Shown here: piece by piece, positions 13,873 to 21,070 of the stretch
Numbering within the stretch: the first letter of the stretch is position 1
Layout of the letters: each line of letters opens with the position of its first letter
Position numbers and translations under genes: made by a program
The notes under the pieces: generated by a model
What the model saw: the letters and a program-made list of their open reading frames with translations, nothing else
The model's database searches: none
Told to the model about the DNA's origin: nothing
NCBI GenBank assembly: GCA_946188155.1
Contig: CAMHUC010000032.1
Location: forward strand, 1 to 37,616
Direction of reading: 5' to 3'
Origin: an uncultured bacterium
Lineage (GTDB): Bacteria > Bacteroidota > Bacteroidia > Bacteroidales > Bacteroidaceae
Length of the DNA: 37,616 nt

Positions 13873-15978
13873 TTACTTCACAACGTACTTCTTACCATTC
13901 TTCACAACGATACCCTTATAGTCAGCACCTACGCGCTGGCCAGCGAGGTTGTAAGCGGCAGCAGAAGCATTGGCAGCCTTGCTGACACCCTGGATGGCAG
14001 AAGGATCGGTACCGAAGATGTACGGAGTAGTGCCTGCACCCTCCTTCACATAGAAGTTGTCAGAGCCTTCCATGTTGATGAGCGTCTCGGTGTTGTCCTC
14101 GAGCTTCCAGACGATGTCCTTGATGTAGTAGTCGCAAGCACCCTTGATCTCAGCCATGTTGAATGCGATAGACTTCATGCCGTCAGCCTCAGCAGGAATG
14201 GTCAGAGTCTTCTCAAAGTCCTGATATTCCTCAGTGAAATTGAAGCTGCCGATAGCATTCCAGTGCAGGTATGCACCCGGATCGCCGTGGAGCTGTGTGC
14301 CACTGGTAGCACCGGCAACAGAAGCCTTGTACTTGAACGAAACAACAGTCACCTCGCCAGCGGCCAGAGGACGGTTGGCAACGATGAAGAACTGGTTGTC
14401 CCAAGGCTGGCCTGTGCCACCCTCTTCCTCATTGATAGTTACAGTGCCGTCCTGATTGGTGGTGTCTGCCAGGTCGTCGCGCTCCTGCCCCTTCACGATT
14501 ACCTCTGTCGGGTTGGGAACAACCTCGATGGGCTCCTTAACCTTGATTTCGTCACCTTCTACCTGGACGAACACAATCTGCATGCCTTCGGGGTCGATAT
14601 AGATAGTCCATACACCAGCTGCGGGCAGCTTGATCTTGTAGTTAGAGCCAGGAACAAAGTTCATCCAGTCTTCCTCTGTGCCGTCAGGTGTGCGGTCGGG
14701 CTTGATGGTAGAACCGAGGAATGAGCCTCTGTGTCCGCGGATGGTAGAAATCTGGAGCTCGTTGACCCATGTGTCCTTCTTACCTACCTCACCAACGGTA
14801 GCAACCATCAGACCGTCGCCGGCATCGGCGAACTCAAGCGCATTGTCATAGTCATAGCTGATACCGGTCTCGGCATTAGAGGAAGCCACGAACCAGCCCT
14901 CGTCGAGCTGCATCATTGACAGGGAGATGTCGTCGAAGTAGAAGTCAACGGCATTCTTGTTCTGCGGGTTCAGGTTGAATGCGATAGACCAAGCGTCGGT
15001 AGCTGCATCGGGAACAGTCACAATACCCTCGTAGGTCTGCCACTCTGTGGTGAAGTTGATGTCGCCAATGGCCTGGTAGAATACATAGTCAGAGGGGTTC
15101 TGATGGTGGAACTGGGTGTTGGTAGTAGCAGCCTCAGAAGCCTTGTAGCGGAAGGAGAGCTTGAACTGAGCACCCACCTTGAACACCTTGGCGTTAGGAG
15201 CCTGGATCCAGAACTGGTTGTCCCAAGCAGAGGGGTCGCCCTCGGTGTCAGCCACCTGTCCATGAACTACGAACACATGGTTCGACTCATTGCCGGCCTC
15301 TGCCTCGATGGTTGCGGGGAACGGGTTCCAAGCACCATTGTCGTCCAGGTTGTGGCCCTTCTCTTTACCCCAGGCACATACCTTGAAGTTGTTCTCCTGG
15401 TCGTTGTAAGCCACTTCGCCCAATTCGCCCCATGGAGTCTCAGCGTCACCGTTGGTGAGCTGCTCGAGCCATACGACGGGACGATCCTCCTTAGCCTGCT
15501 CGTGGGTAATCTTCAGGTAGGCAATATCCCAGTCGCCTACGTAGTCACCGCACTGCATGAGGATGTTACCGTCTGAAGATGCTGCCTCGTAGGTGACAGT
15601 GCCCTCTACCCAGTCGGTAGTGATCGGGAACTGTCCGTAAGGAGTCTGTCCGAAGCCCAGCATAGAGACATTCTGTGCCACGGTACCCTTGACCTTGTAG
15701 TAGAGCGTGTAGGTAACGCCAATCTCGGCATTCACGCCGCCGATGGGGAAGAACTGACAGTCCCAAGAGGGGTCAGTAGCCTCCTCACTGTGGAAGTGGA
15801 GGCAACCGTCCTTGATGGAGAGGCGAGCTCTTGCTGACTCACTGCCACCCCAGCTAGCGAACTTCACCTCAGAGATGTCACTGTACTTAGAGAAGTCCAT
15901 TTCTGCATCGACTACCTCTACAGCCTTTGCTCCCAGGAAACATGTCAAGAGAGCAACCAGAGTAAATAGTTTCTTCAT
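13873..15978 (-). CDS. Secreted protein with three related carbohydrate-binding-like modules, no catalytic domain
   Basis: A 701-residue protein with a Sec signal peptide (cleavage near GAKA, residue 19). Three segments share one pattern of the CBM4/9 jelly-roll kind: 72-156 (WDCQF, YTLYYKVKG), 252-352 (WDNQF, FKLSFRYKAS, YVFYQAIGDINFT, WSIAFNL, FYFDDI) and 526-623 (WDNQF, VVSFKYKAS, YLHWNAIGSFNFT, KSIAFNM, YYIKDI). Copies two and three are plainly duplicates. Residues about 360-480 form a separate beta-rich domain of unknown type. The end (AAYNLAGQRV, KGIVVKNGKKYVVK) is a short sorting-like tail as in the GH43 enzyme. No hydrolase motif is visible. It lies between the GH10-like lipoprotein and the xylanase, so I infer secreted or surface xylan binding. 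Confidence 0.75.
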   Translation of the reverse strand: MKKLFTLVALLTCFLGAKAVEVVDAEMDFSKYSDISEVKFASWGGSESARARLSIKDGCLHFHSEEATDPSWDCQFFPIGGVNAEIGVTYTLYYKVKGTVAQNVSMLGFGQTPYGQFPITTDWVEGTVTYEAASSDGNILMQCGDYVGDWDIAYLKITHEQAKEDRPVVWLEQLTNGDAETPWGELGEVAYNDQENNFKVCAWGKEKGHNLDDNGAWNPFPATIEAEAGNESNHVFVVHGQVADTEGDPSAWDNQFWIQAPNAKVFKVGAQFKLSFRYKASEAATTNTQFHHQNPSDYVFYQAIGDINFTTEWQTYEGIVTVPDAATDAWSIAFNLNPQNKNAVDFYFDDISLSMMQLDEGWFVASSNAETGISYDYDNALEFADAGDGLMVATVGEVGKKDTWVNELQISTIRGHRGSFLGSTIKPDRTPDGTEEDWMNFVPGSNYKIKLPAAGVWTIYIDPEGMQIVFVQVEGDEIKVKEPIEVVPNPTEVIVKGQERDDLADTTNQDGTVTINEEEGGTGQPWDNQFFIVANRPLAAGEVTVVSFKYKASVAGATSGTQLHGDPGAYLHWNAIGSFNFTEEYQDFEKTLTIPAEADGMKSIAFNMAEIKGACDYYIKDIVWKLEDNTETLINMEGSDNFYVKEGAGTTPYIFGTDPSAIQGVSKAANASAAAYNLAGQRVGADYKGIVVKNGKKYVVK

Positions 15979-16051
15979 AATCGAAAAAATTTAGTTAATA
16001 ATAAAAGAAAAATAAGTAAAATATATTAATGTTGATTCATACATGGGTAAT

Positions 16052-16080
16052 GCCCGGGCGGACTTGACGCCCGCCCTGGC
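16052..16080 (-). promoter_or_regulatory. Intercistronic GC-rich stem-loop
   Basis: Ten-base arms with one mismatch (GCCCGGGCGG / CCGCCCTGGC) around a 9-base loop, 8 bp after the stop of the GH10-like gene. No U-run follows, so it looks more like an mRNA-stabilising or processing hairpin than a full terminator. Confidence 0.55.
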
Positions 16081-16088
16081 ATAGATGA

Positions 16089-17765
16089 CTATTTTCCGCT
16101 AAGGGCGTCGCAGAAAGCCTTGTAGGTGGCGGTGCGCACCCAGTCCTTGGTCTTGGTGTCTACAGCCCAGAGGCCCACGGGGTCGGTGGTGTCGGCCAGG
16201 TTGCCCTTGCAGATACCTGCCTGCTTGTCGTGCGGAATCTTACTCATATAGGTCTTGATGACCTGTCCGTAGAAGTCGGCCAGCTGCTGACGCTGTGCGT
16301 CGGTGATGTTCTTGGCAGTCACGCTCACGCCGTCGGCACCCTGATACTTGATGTCGAAGTTGGACAGACGGATGAGCTTGCCCGTCGATGCCAAGTTGTC
16401 GAGCAGGGTGTTCAGCGAGGCCACGGTCTTGGCCTGTGTCTCGGCATTCTCGCTATAGGTGAGGTTCAGCTTGGCATTGATACCGTCGATCTTGGCACCT
16501 TTGGCATCCCAGACACCGATCCAGTACTTCAGGCTCTCGAAGGTCTTCTGGTCCTCAAGGCCCGTCTCGCTGATGAAGAAGCGCAGGTCGGCAGGATTGC
16601 CACCATGACGCTCAAAGGCCCCACTGGCCACGCGAGATACGGCGGGCGCATAGTTCTCGCTGCCGAAGATGTCCTGCCAGAAGATTTTCTCGGTGGAGTG
16701 CTTCAGGTCGTACATGCCATTCTCAAGCTCAGCTTTCGTGTCGATAGGCTCGTCGATGAGGTCGAAGGAGGTGATGCGGCCCTCGTTGATCTTCATCAGA
16801 CCGTCGCACCAGGCATTGAGGGCGTAGTTGATGGTGTCGTTCAGCTCCTGGGCGGTCTGCGGACGGTGGTTGTCGGGATAGTAGCCCACCTCCACCTTTT
16901 GGATATAGATGACACCCGTGCGGGAGTTGTCTATCTGGAGGTAACCCTCAGTGGCGTCGGGGGCACTCTGAGCCTCAACGACGACCTTGGTCCACTTGCC
17001 GGCCTTGAAGGTCCATTTGCCGTTAGGACCTGTACCCTTGACGGGATTGCCGGAGAAGTTCACGTCGAACGAGGCATCCTTCTCCGACATGGCCCAGAAG
17101 GTGGTGGTATAGGTGGCCTTGGGGTCAACCTCAAAGCCATCGATAATACGCACGTGGGTAGGCTTCAGTCCGGCGGCCAATTTCAGCACGTTCTGACCGT
17201 CGTACTTGACAATCTCGGCAGCGGTCGATCCGTCTTCCGAACCGAATTTGCCCACTGCAAGCTCATTGAAGTTGACCGACTTTCCCTCCACATAGTCTAC
17301 CACAATCTCGATGGGAGCGGTGAGCGTGCTGAGCCACTCGTCGGCCTGATTGGCATTGGCCACGATAGGGCTGCCGTAGACCTCATAGCCAATATCCTGG
17401 ACATGGGCCAGCAGGTCGCTCATATCGAGGAAGTTCATCACGCCCTTGGCATTGACGATGGTGCCCGACATCAGTGAGGTGCCGAAAGCCACATTGTCGA
17501 AGTTGGTGACAGCAGCGGCGTGGGCCAGCTCCTGCTTGTTGAACTCCGACACCTGGAGCTGGGCACCGAGCGACAGGTTGGCGTAAGCGTCGCGGTTGAT
17601 GTACGACTTGACGGGAGCCAGGTCGTTGTAAGGTGCCACGACGGTCGGATCGGGCTGTGCCGTGAAGTCGTCGGTCACGTTATAGTCGGCACAAGAGGAA
17701 ATGCACAAAGTACAATGCACAATGCACAATGCAAATCCTGTCTTTTTTATATTCATCTTTATCAT
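16089..17765 (-). CDS. GH10-fold lipoprotein with inserted CBM, probably catalytically inactive surface glycan-binding protein
   Basis: A 558-residue lipoprotein (lipobox ending at Cys25, CISSC). The GH10 frame is recognisable: FDLIDEPID at 335-342 aligns with the WDVVNEP acid/base strand (Glu339 kept), and LIRLSNFDIKY at 464-474 aligns with the nucleophile strand whose usual form is ISELDI. There the nucleophile Glu is replaced by Asn469. The TAENEMK motif has become AFGTSLMSG (93-101) and the RGHTLVWH motif YGSPIVANA (130-138). Residues about 150-300 are an inserted CBM4/22-like beta-sandwich, as in surface xylanases of Bacteroides and Prevotella xylan loci. It sits where active xyn10C lies in Prevotella. 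I infer a binding protein derived from a xylanase. The alignment is by eye. ATG at 17756 is an alternative start. Confidence 0.78.
   Translation of the reverse strand: MIKMNIKKTGFALCIVHCTLCISSCADYNVTDDFTAQPDPTVVAPYNDLAPVKSYINRDAYANLSLGAQLQVSEFNKQELAHAAAVTNFDNVAFGTSLMSGTIVNAKGVMNFLDMSDLLAHVQDIGYEVYGSPIVANANQADEWLSTLTAPIEIVVDYVEGKSVNFNELAVGKFGSEDGSTAAEIVKYDGQNVLKLAAGLKPTHVRIIDGFEVDPKATYTTTFWAMSEKDASFDVNFSGNPVKGTGPNGKWTFKAGKWTKVVVEAQSAPDATEGYLQIDNSRTGVIYIQKVEVGYYPDNHRPQTAQELNDTINYALNAWCDGLMKINEGRITSFDLIDEPIDTKAELENGMYDLKHSTEKIFWQDIFGSENYAPAVSRVASGAFERHGGNPADLRFFISETGLEDQKTFESLKYWIGVWDAKGAKIDGINAKLNLTYSENAETQAKTVASLNTLLDNLASTGKLIRLSNFDIKYQGADGVSVTAKNITDAQRQQLADFYGQVIKTYMSKIPHDKQAGICKGNLADTTDPVGLWAVDTKTKDWVRTATYKAFCDALSGK
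17701..17734. repeat. Tandem TGCACAA repeat translated in the signal peptide of the GH10-like lipoprotein
   Basis: Three to four copies of a GCACAATGCACAAT word with a 9-bp period. They are read on the minus strand as LCIVHCTLC, the hydrophobic part of the lipoprotein signal. Such words are common in spacers of this group, so the gene appears to have recruited a repeat as its export signal. Confidence 0.7.
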
Positions 17766-17830
17766 AATTCTTAAATCTTAATTGTCAAACCATCTTATTT
17801 CGCACAGATTTATTATCGCACAGATTTTAT

Positions 17831-18020
17831 TGTCACACAGATCTCACAGATCTCACAGATTTCGGCGGCCTTGCCGCCATTGACCCCACAACTGATTGCT
17901 GCATAGCAGCAAAGATCTGTGAGATCCGTGAGATCTGTGTGAGACAAAATCCGTGAGATCCGTGAGATCAATGGCGGCAAAGCCGCAGAAATCTGTGAGA
18001 TCCGTGAGATCTGTGTGACA
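17831..18020. repeat. 52-bp inverted repeat (17831-17882 / 17969-18020) with CACAGATCT words
   Basis: The arms pair at 49 of 52 positions. They consist of CACAGATCTCACAGATCT tandem words plus a GCGGC-CTTGCC-GCC core, and the 86-bp interior carries more GATCTGTGAGATCCGTGAG copies. It occupies the 281-bp gap between xusE and the GH10-like gene, the widest gap within the predicted operon. On the mRNA it would form a very stable hairpin that could lower downstream expression or block decay from the 3' side. Confidence 0.85.
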
Positions 18021-18046
18021 TTAAAAAATCCGTATGACATAACTCT

Positions 18047-19168
18047 TCAATTCTTTAGGTATTTTGTTGAGAAGAACACCTTCTGGTTCGACTCGCGGGT
18101 CTGGATGACCAGCGTATCGGCAGTGGACACCTGGATGTCACTCTTGTCGAACTTGACTTCGTAAGCCAGACGGAGGATGTCGCGCTCGTCGGCCTTGCCT
18201 TCACCCTGCCACTGGAAGTCCTTGTACTCAGGTCGGCCACTACCCTTCTCGATGAACTCGCCGGAGCCGGAGGCCGTCACGTCGGCATCGTCGGTAGAGA
18301 TGGAGCACTGGTTGCCGTTGAACGTCAGGATGAGGTTGCAGGACACCGAAGCTCCCGAGGTCTTGAACGATACGGGGAAGATGGCCTGCGTCATGTTCTT
18401 GGTGGTGATGCCGCAGATTTCGTCGTTCTGGTTGACGGGGTTCTCCTTGTAGTGCTCCAGGTCGGAGTTGTACATCGACACGTCCTTACGGACAACCTGC
18501 GTGGTCTTGCCCTTCTCCGTCACATTGTCAACACCGCGACGGATATACTTACCCTGCCAGGGGTTCATGTACTTTACCAGGTAGAGCACATAGTCCTTGG
18601 CCAGCACGTCCCAGTCCTCGGTATTGGTGCGCGAGGGCGAGAGGCCCTCACGGGGCGTACCGGTAAGGATCTTGTCGATGCCGCGGACACCCGTCATCAC
18701 GAGGGGTATGACGTAGGTGTTCTGGGCTGCCTTCTCGTCGTTGAAGAAGGCATCGGTGAACTGCACCTCCACGTAGCCGCGGGCGTCGCCATTGTAGGGG
18801 ATGGAGTTCGACGCCAGCTGGTAGTAGGACGTGGGCAGTGGCCTGACGGGCTCGGCGGCGTTGCCACCCTCATCGGTGAAATAGAGGTTGTTGCAGAGCG
18901 ACTCGTCGACGGCAATGTCTGCCACGGCATCACGCCCGCCGTAGGCCCCACCCATGGTGGCCCATATCCGGCACTTGTGGGCGTTGTCGAGCGTGTTGTC
19001 ATAGATATCATTGCCGAGCACGAGGGTACGTACCGGGTTCTGGTAGGCGAAGTAGGCTGTGGTGCCTCCTTCAAAGTCAGGGAACTCTCTGTTGGAATTA
19101 TAGCAGGATGCCAACGTGAGAGTGAAAGCCCCCAAGACTGCTCCGTATAGATGTTTATTCAGTATCAT
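18047..19168 (-). CDS. xusE: XusE-like surface lipoprotein (DUF1735/DUF5627)
   Basis: A 373-residue lipoprotein (LTLASC, Cys22). The N-terminal TAYFAYQNPVRTLVLG block is typical of the DUF1735 domain that starts many SusE-position lipoproteins. A DUF5627-like C-terminal half runs from about residue 190 (WDVLAKDYVLYLVKYMNPWQGKYIRRG) to FSTKYLKN. It directly follows the second SusD gene with a 32-bp gap, exactly where xusE lies in Prevotella xylan loci. Such proteins are thought to bind glycan at the surface; no enzyme motif is present. The name is assigned by position and overall appearance. Confidence 0.8.
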   Translation of the reverse strand: MILNKHLYGAVLGAFTLTLASCYNSNREFPDFEGGTTAYFAYQNPVRTLVLGNDIYDNTLDNAHKCRIWATMGGAYGGRDAVADIAVDESLCNNLYFTDEGGNAAEPVRPLPTSYYQLASNSIPYNGDARGYVEVQFTDAFFNDEKAAQNTYVIPLVMTGVRGIDKILTGTPREGLSPSRTNTEDWDVLAKDYVLYLVKYMNPWQGKYIRRGVDNVTEKGKTTQVVRKDVSMYNSDLEHYKENPVNQNDEICGITTKNMTQAIFPVSFKTSGASVSCNLILTFNGNQCSISTDDADVTASGSGEFIEKGSGRPEYKDFQWQGEGKADERDILRLAYEVKFDKSDIQVSTADTLVIQTRESNQKVFFSTKYLKN

Positions 19169-19200
19169 AATTCTAAACTTTAAACTTTACATTATTCATT

Positions 19201-21036
19201 TTATTGCCAGCCCTTGTTCTGCTTAAGGTTGCTCCACTTGAGCAATTCAGCCTTGGGAATGGGGCCGTACCACTGATAAGAGCTGTCGTACCTGCGCTCC
19301 TCCACGTCCATATAATGATAGGTGAGGACGCCGGTCTCTTCGTTGCGGTCGATCTTCACGCCCTTCACGGTCTCGTTGAGCGGCATCTGCCAGCGGCGCA
19401 GGTCCCAGAAGCGCTTGTTCTCGAAGCAGAGCTCCAGGCGGCGCTCGTTGCGGATGAGGTTGGTCATCTTGGCCTGATCGCCGGCGCATTCCTCGAGATA
19501 GGAGTCGCCCTCGGGCAGCTCACGGCCGTACTCGTCGGTGCCCAGACCGGCACGCTTGCGGATGGCCTTGATCACGTCGTAGGCCGTGAAGCCTGCTCCT
19601 GCCTGATCGACCTTGGGACCCCAGGCATCATTGGCAGCCTCTGCGTAGGCCAGGAACATCTCCGTGTAGCGGATGCGCGGATAGATGTGCTGCTGCTCGA
19701 TGAGCGAGCTCGACAGCGGGCTGACATCGTCGCGGAGCAGCTTCTGCAGGTAGTAGCCCGTACGGGTAGAGGTGCCGATGCTGTTCAGGTTGTCGTCGGT
19801 CTCGTTATTCTCGTTAGGATAGGTACCTGTGATGATGGTGGTCTTGCGGAACGTCATGCCGTTGTAGATCACGTCATCTGACAGACGCGGGTCACGGTTG
19901 GCATAGGGGTTCTGCGGGTCGTAGCCGCTGTTGGCATCGGTGATAGGCCGTCCGCTGCGCATGGGGAAGGCGTCTACCAGGTTCTGCGAAGGATTGGTGC
20001 GTCCCTGGCCGTAGAGCGTCGGGGGATAGTTCTCACGCTCCTGGTCGGCATTCTTGTGACGGTCCTCACGCCAGAGAATCTCGGGCATCTCGGCAGCGGC
20101 GGGGTCGAGCTTGGTCTTGTTCTTGTACCAGACGTTGCCCGTGGGGTCGAAGCCGTCCATGCCACCGATGCGCTTGAGCACGTTGGCACAGAGCGTGGCA
20201 GCCTCGGCAGAGGTGACACCGCTCTGGTCGCGGAAGGCGGGACTGGCAGCTAAGAGGGCTGCCTGTGCCTTGATGGCCTCGGCAATCTTGGCCGACATCA
20301 GGTTTCGGGCCTTCGTGCCGAACACGAGGTTGAAGCCGGAGTACTCGGCACCCAGGGCGCGGTACTTCTCGGGAATGGCATTGTTGTCGAAGATGTCCTC
20401 ATAGTGGTCGGGCAGCAACAGCATGGCCGAGTCGCAGTCGGCGAATATCTGCTTCATGCAGTCGGCAAAGGTGGCACGCGGCTGGTTGAAGTCGGAGCTA
20501 CCGTCCTCGGGGGTGAGCAGCAGGGGCACACCGTAGAGCACTCCATCGTCGCCATAGCCGCCGTGGGCCATCAGCAGATAGTAGTAGAACAGGGCACGCA
20601 GTCCGAAGGCCTCGCCCTTGAGGCGGTCAACGAACATCTGCTGCTTGGAGGCGGCACTGGGGGCCCACTTCACCCGCTCCACCTTGGAGAGGAAGAGGTT
20701 GACGTACTGAATGCCGTCCTTACAGTTGTCCCACTGCGACATGGGGTTGTAGTCGGAGGCCCAGGTACCGGTTGCCATATTCAGATAGGCACTGCTCGTC
20801 ACATTGGTCACGGCATCGTCGGTAGCAATATCGGTCTGGGTGGTCGTGATGTATGGCAGACGGTCGTAGCCATAGATGAGCAGACCGTGCGCATACTTCG
20901 ACTCCTCGTACATGGCATCCTCTGTACGGTTGTTCTCATCCGCAGGATTGAACATGTCGTCGCAGGACGCACAGAGGGCACAGAGAAGACTGAGGGCACA
21001 GAGGCTGCGCAATGATTTATAGATCTTGGTAATCAT
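19201..21036 (-). CDS. xusD: SusD/RagB family nutrient-binding lipoprotein (second pair, XusD-like)
   Basis: A 611-residue lipoprotein with signal ending at CALCASC. SusD features: the N-terminal YGYDRLPYITTTQTDIATDDA region, helical TPR-like segments, the C-terminal LIRNERRLELCFENKRFWDLRRWQ block, and the usual ending YGPIPKAELLKWSNLKQNKGWQ. It would cap the partner SusC channel encoded just upstream (34-bp gap) and bind xylo-oligosaccharides at the outer face. ATG at 21036 is preferred to the TTG at 21045. The signal peptide SLRSLCALSLLCALCASC is made from a tandem ACAGAGGGC nucleotide repeat, see 20969-21003. Confidence 0.92.
   Translation of the reverse strand: MITKIYKSLRSLCALSLLCALCASCDDMFNPADENNRTEDAMYEESKYAHGLLIYGYDRLPYITTTQTDIATDDAVTNVTSSAYLNMATGTWASDYNPMSQWDNCKDGIQYVNLFLSKVERVKWAPSAASKQQMFVDRLKGEAFGLRALFYYYLLMAHGGYGDDGVLYGVPLLLTPEDGSSDFNQPRATFADCMKQIFADCDSAMLLLPDHYEDIFDNNAIPEKYRALGAEYSGFNLVFGTKARNLMSAKIAEAIKAQAALLAASPAFRDQSGVTSAEAATLCANVLKRIGGMDGFDPTGNVWYKNKTKLDPAAAEMPEILWREDRHKNADQERENYPPTLYGQGRTNPSQNLVDAFPMRSGRPITDANSGYDPQNPYANRDPRLSDDVIYNGMTFRKTTIITGTYPNENNETDDNLNSIGTSTRTGYYLQKLLRDDVSPLSSSLIEQQHIYPRIRYTEMFLAYAEAANDAWGPKVDQAGAGFTAYDVIKAIRKRAGLGTDEYGRELPEGDSYLEECAGDQAKMTNLIRNERRLELCFENKRFWDLRRWQMPLNETVKGVKIDRNEETGVLTYHYMDVEERRYDSSYQWYGPIPKAELLKWSNLKQNKGWQ
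20969..21003. repeat. GCACAGAGGGC-type tandem repeat translated in the xusD signal peptide
   Basis: The words ACAGAGGGCACAGAG and AGGGCACAGAG repeat here and, on the minus strand, give the Leu/Cys/Ala-rich hydrophobic core of the XusD signal. The inverted repeat at 4448-4654 uses the same word family in a non-coding spacer. Confidence 0.65.
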
Positions 21037-21070
21037 AATTCTCAATTCTTAATTCTCAATTCTTAATTCT

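Noticed and set aside
16230..17477. 415-codon plus-strand open frame opposite the GH10-like gene
   Set aside because: An antisense shadow; composition is typical of reverse-strand reading and there is no signal, motif or start context.
17810..18030. CRISPR-like array of CACAGATCT words
   Set aside because: The units are contiguous or irregular, without unique spacers of constant length, and they pair as one inverted repeat. No cas genes are present.
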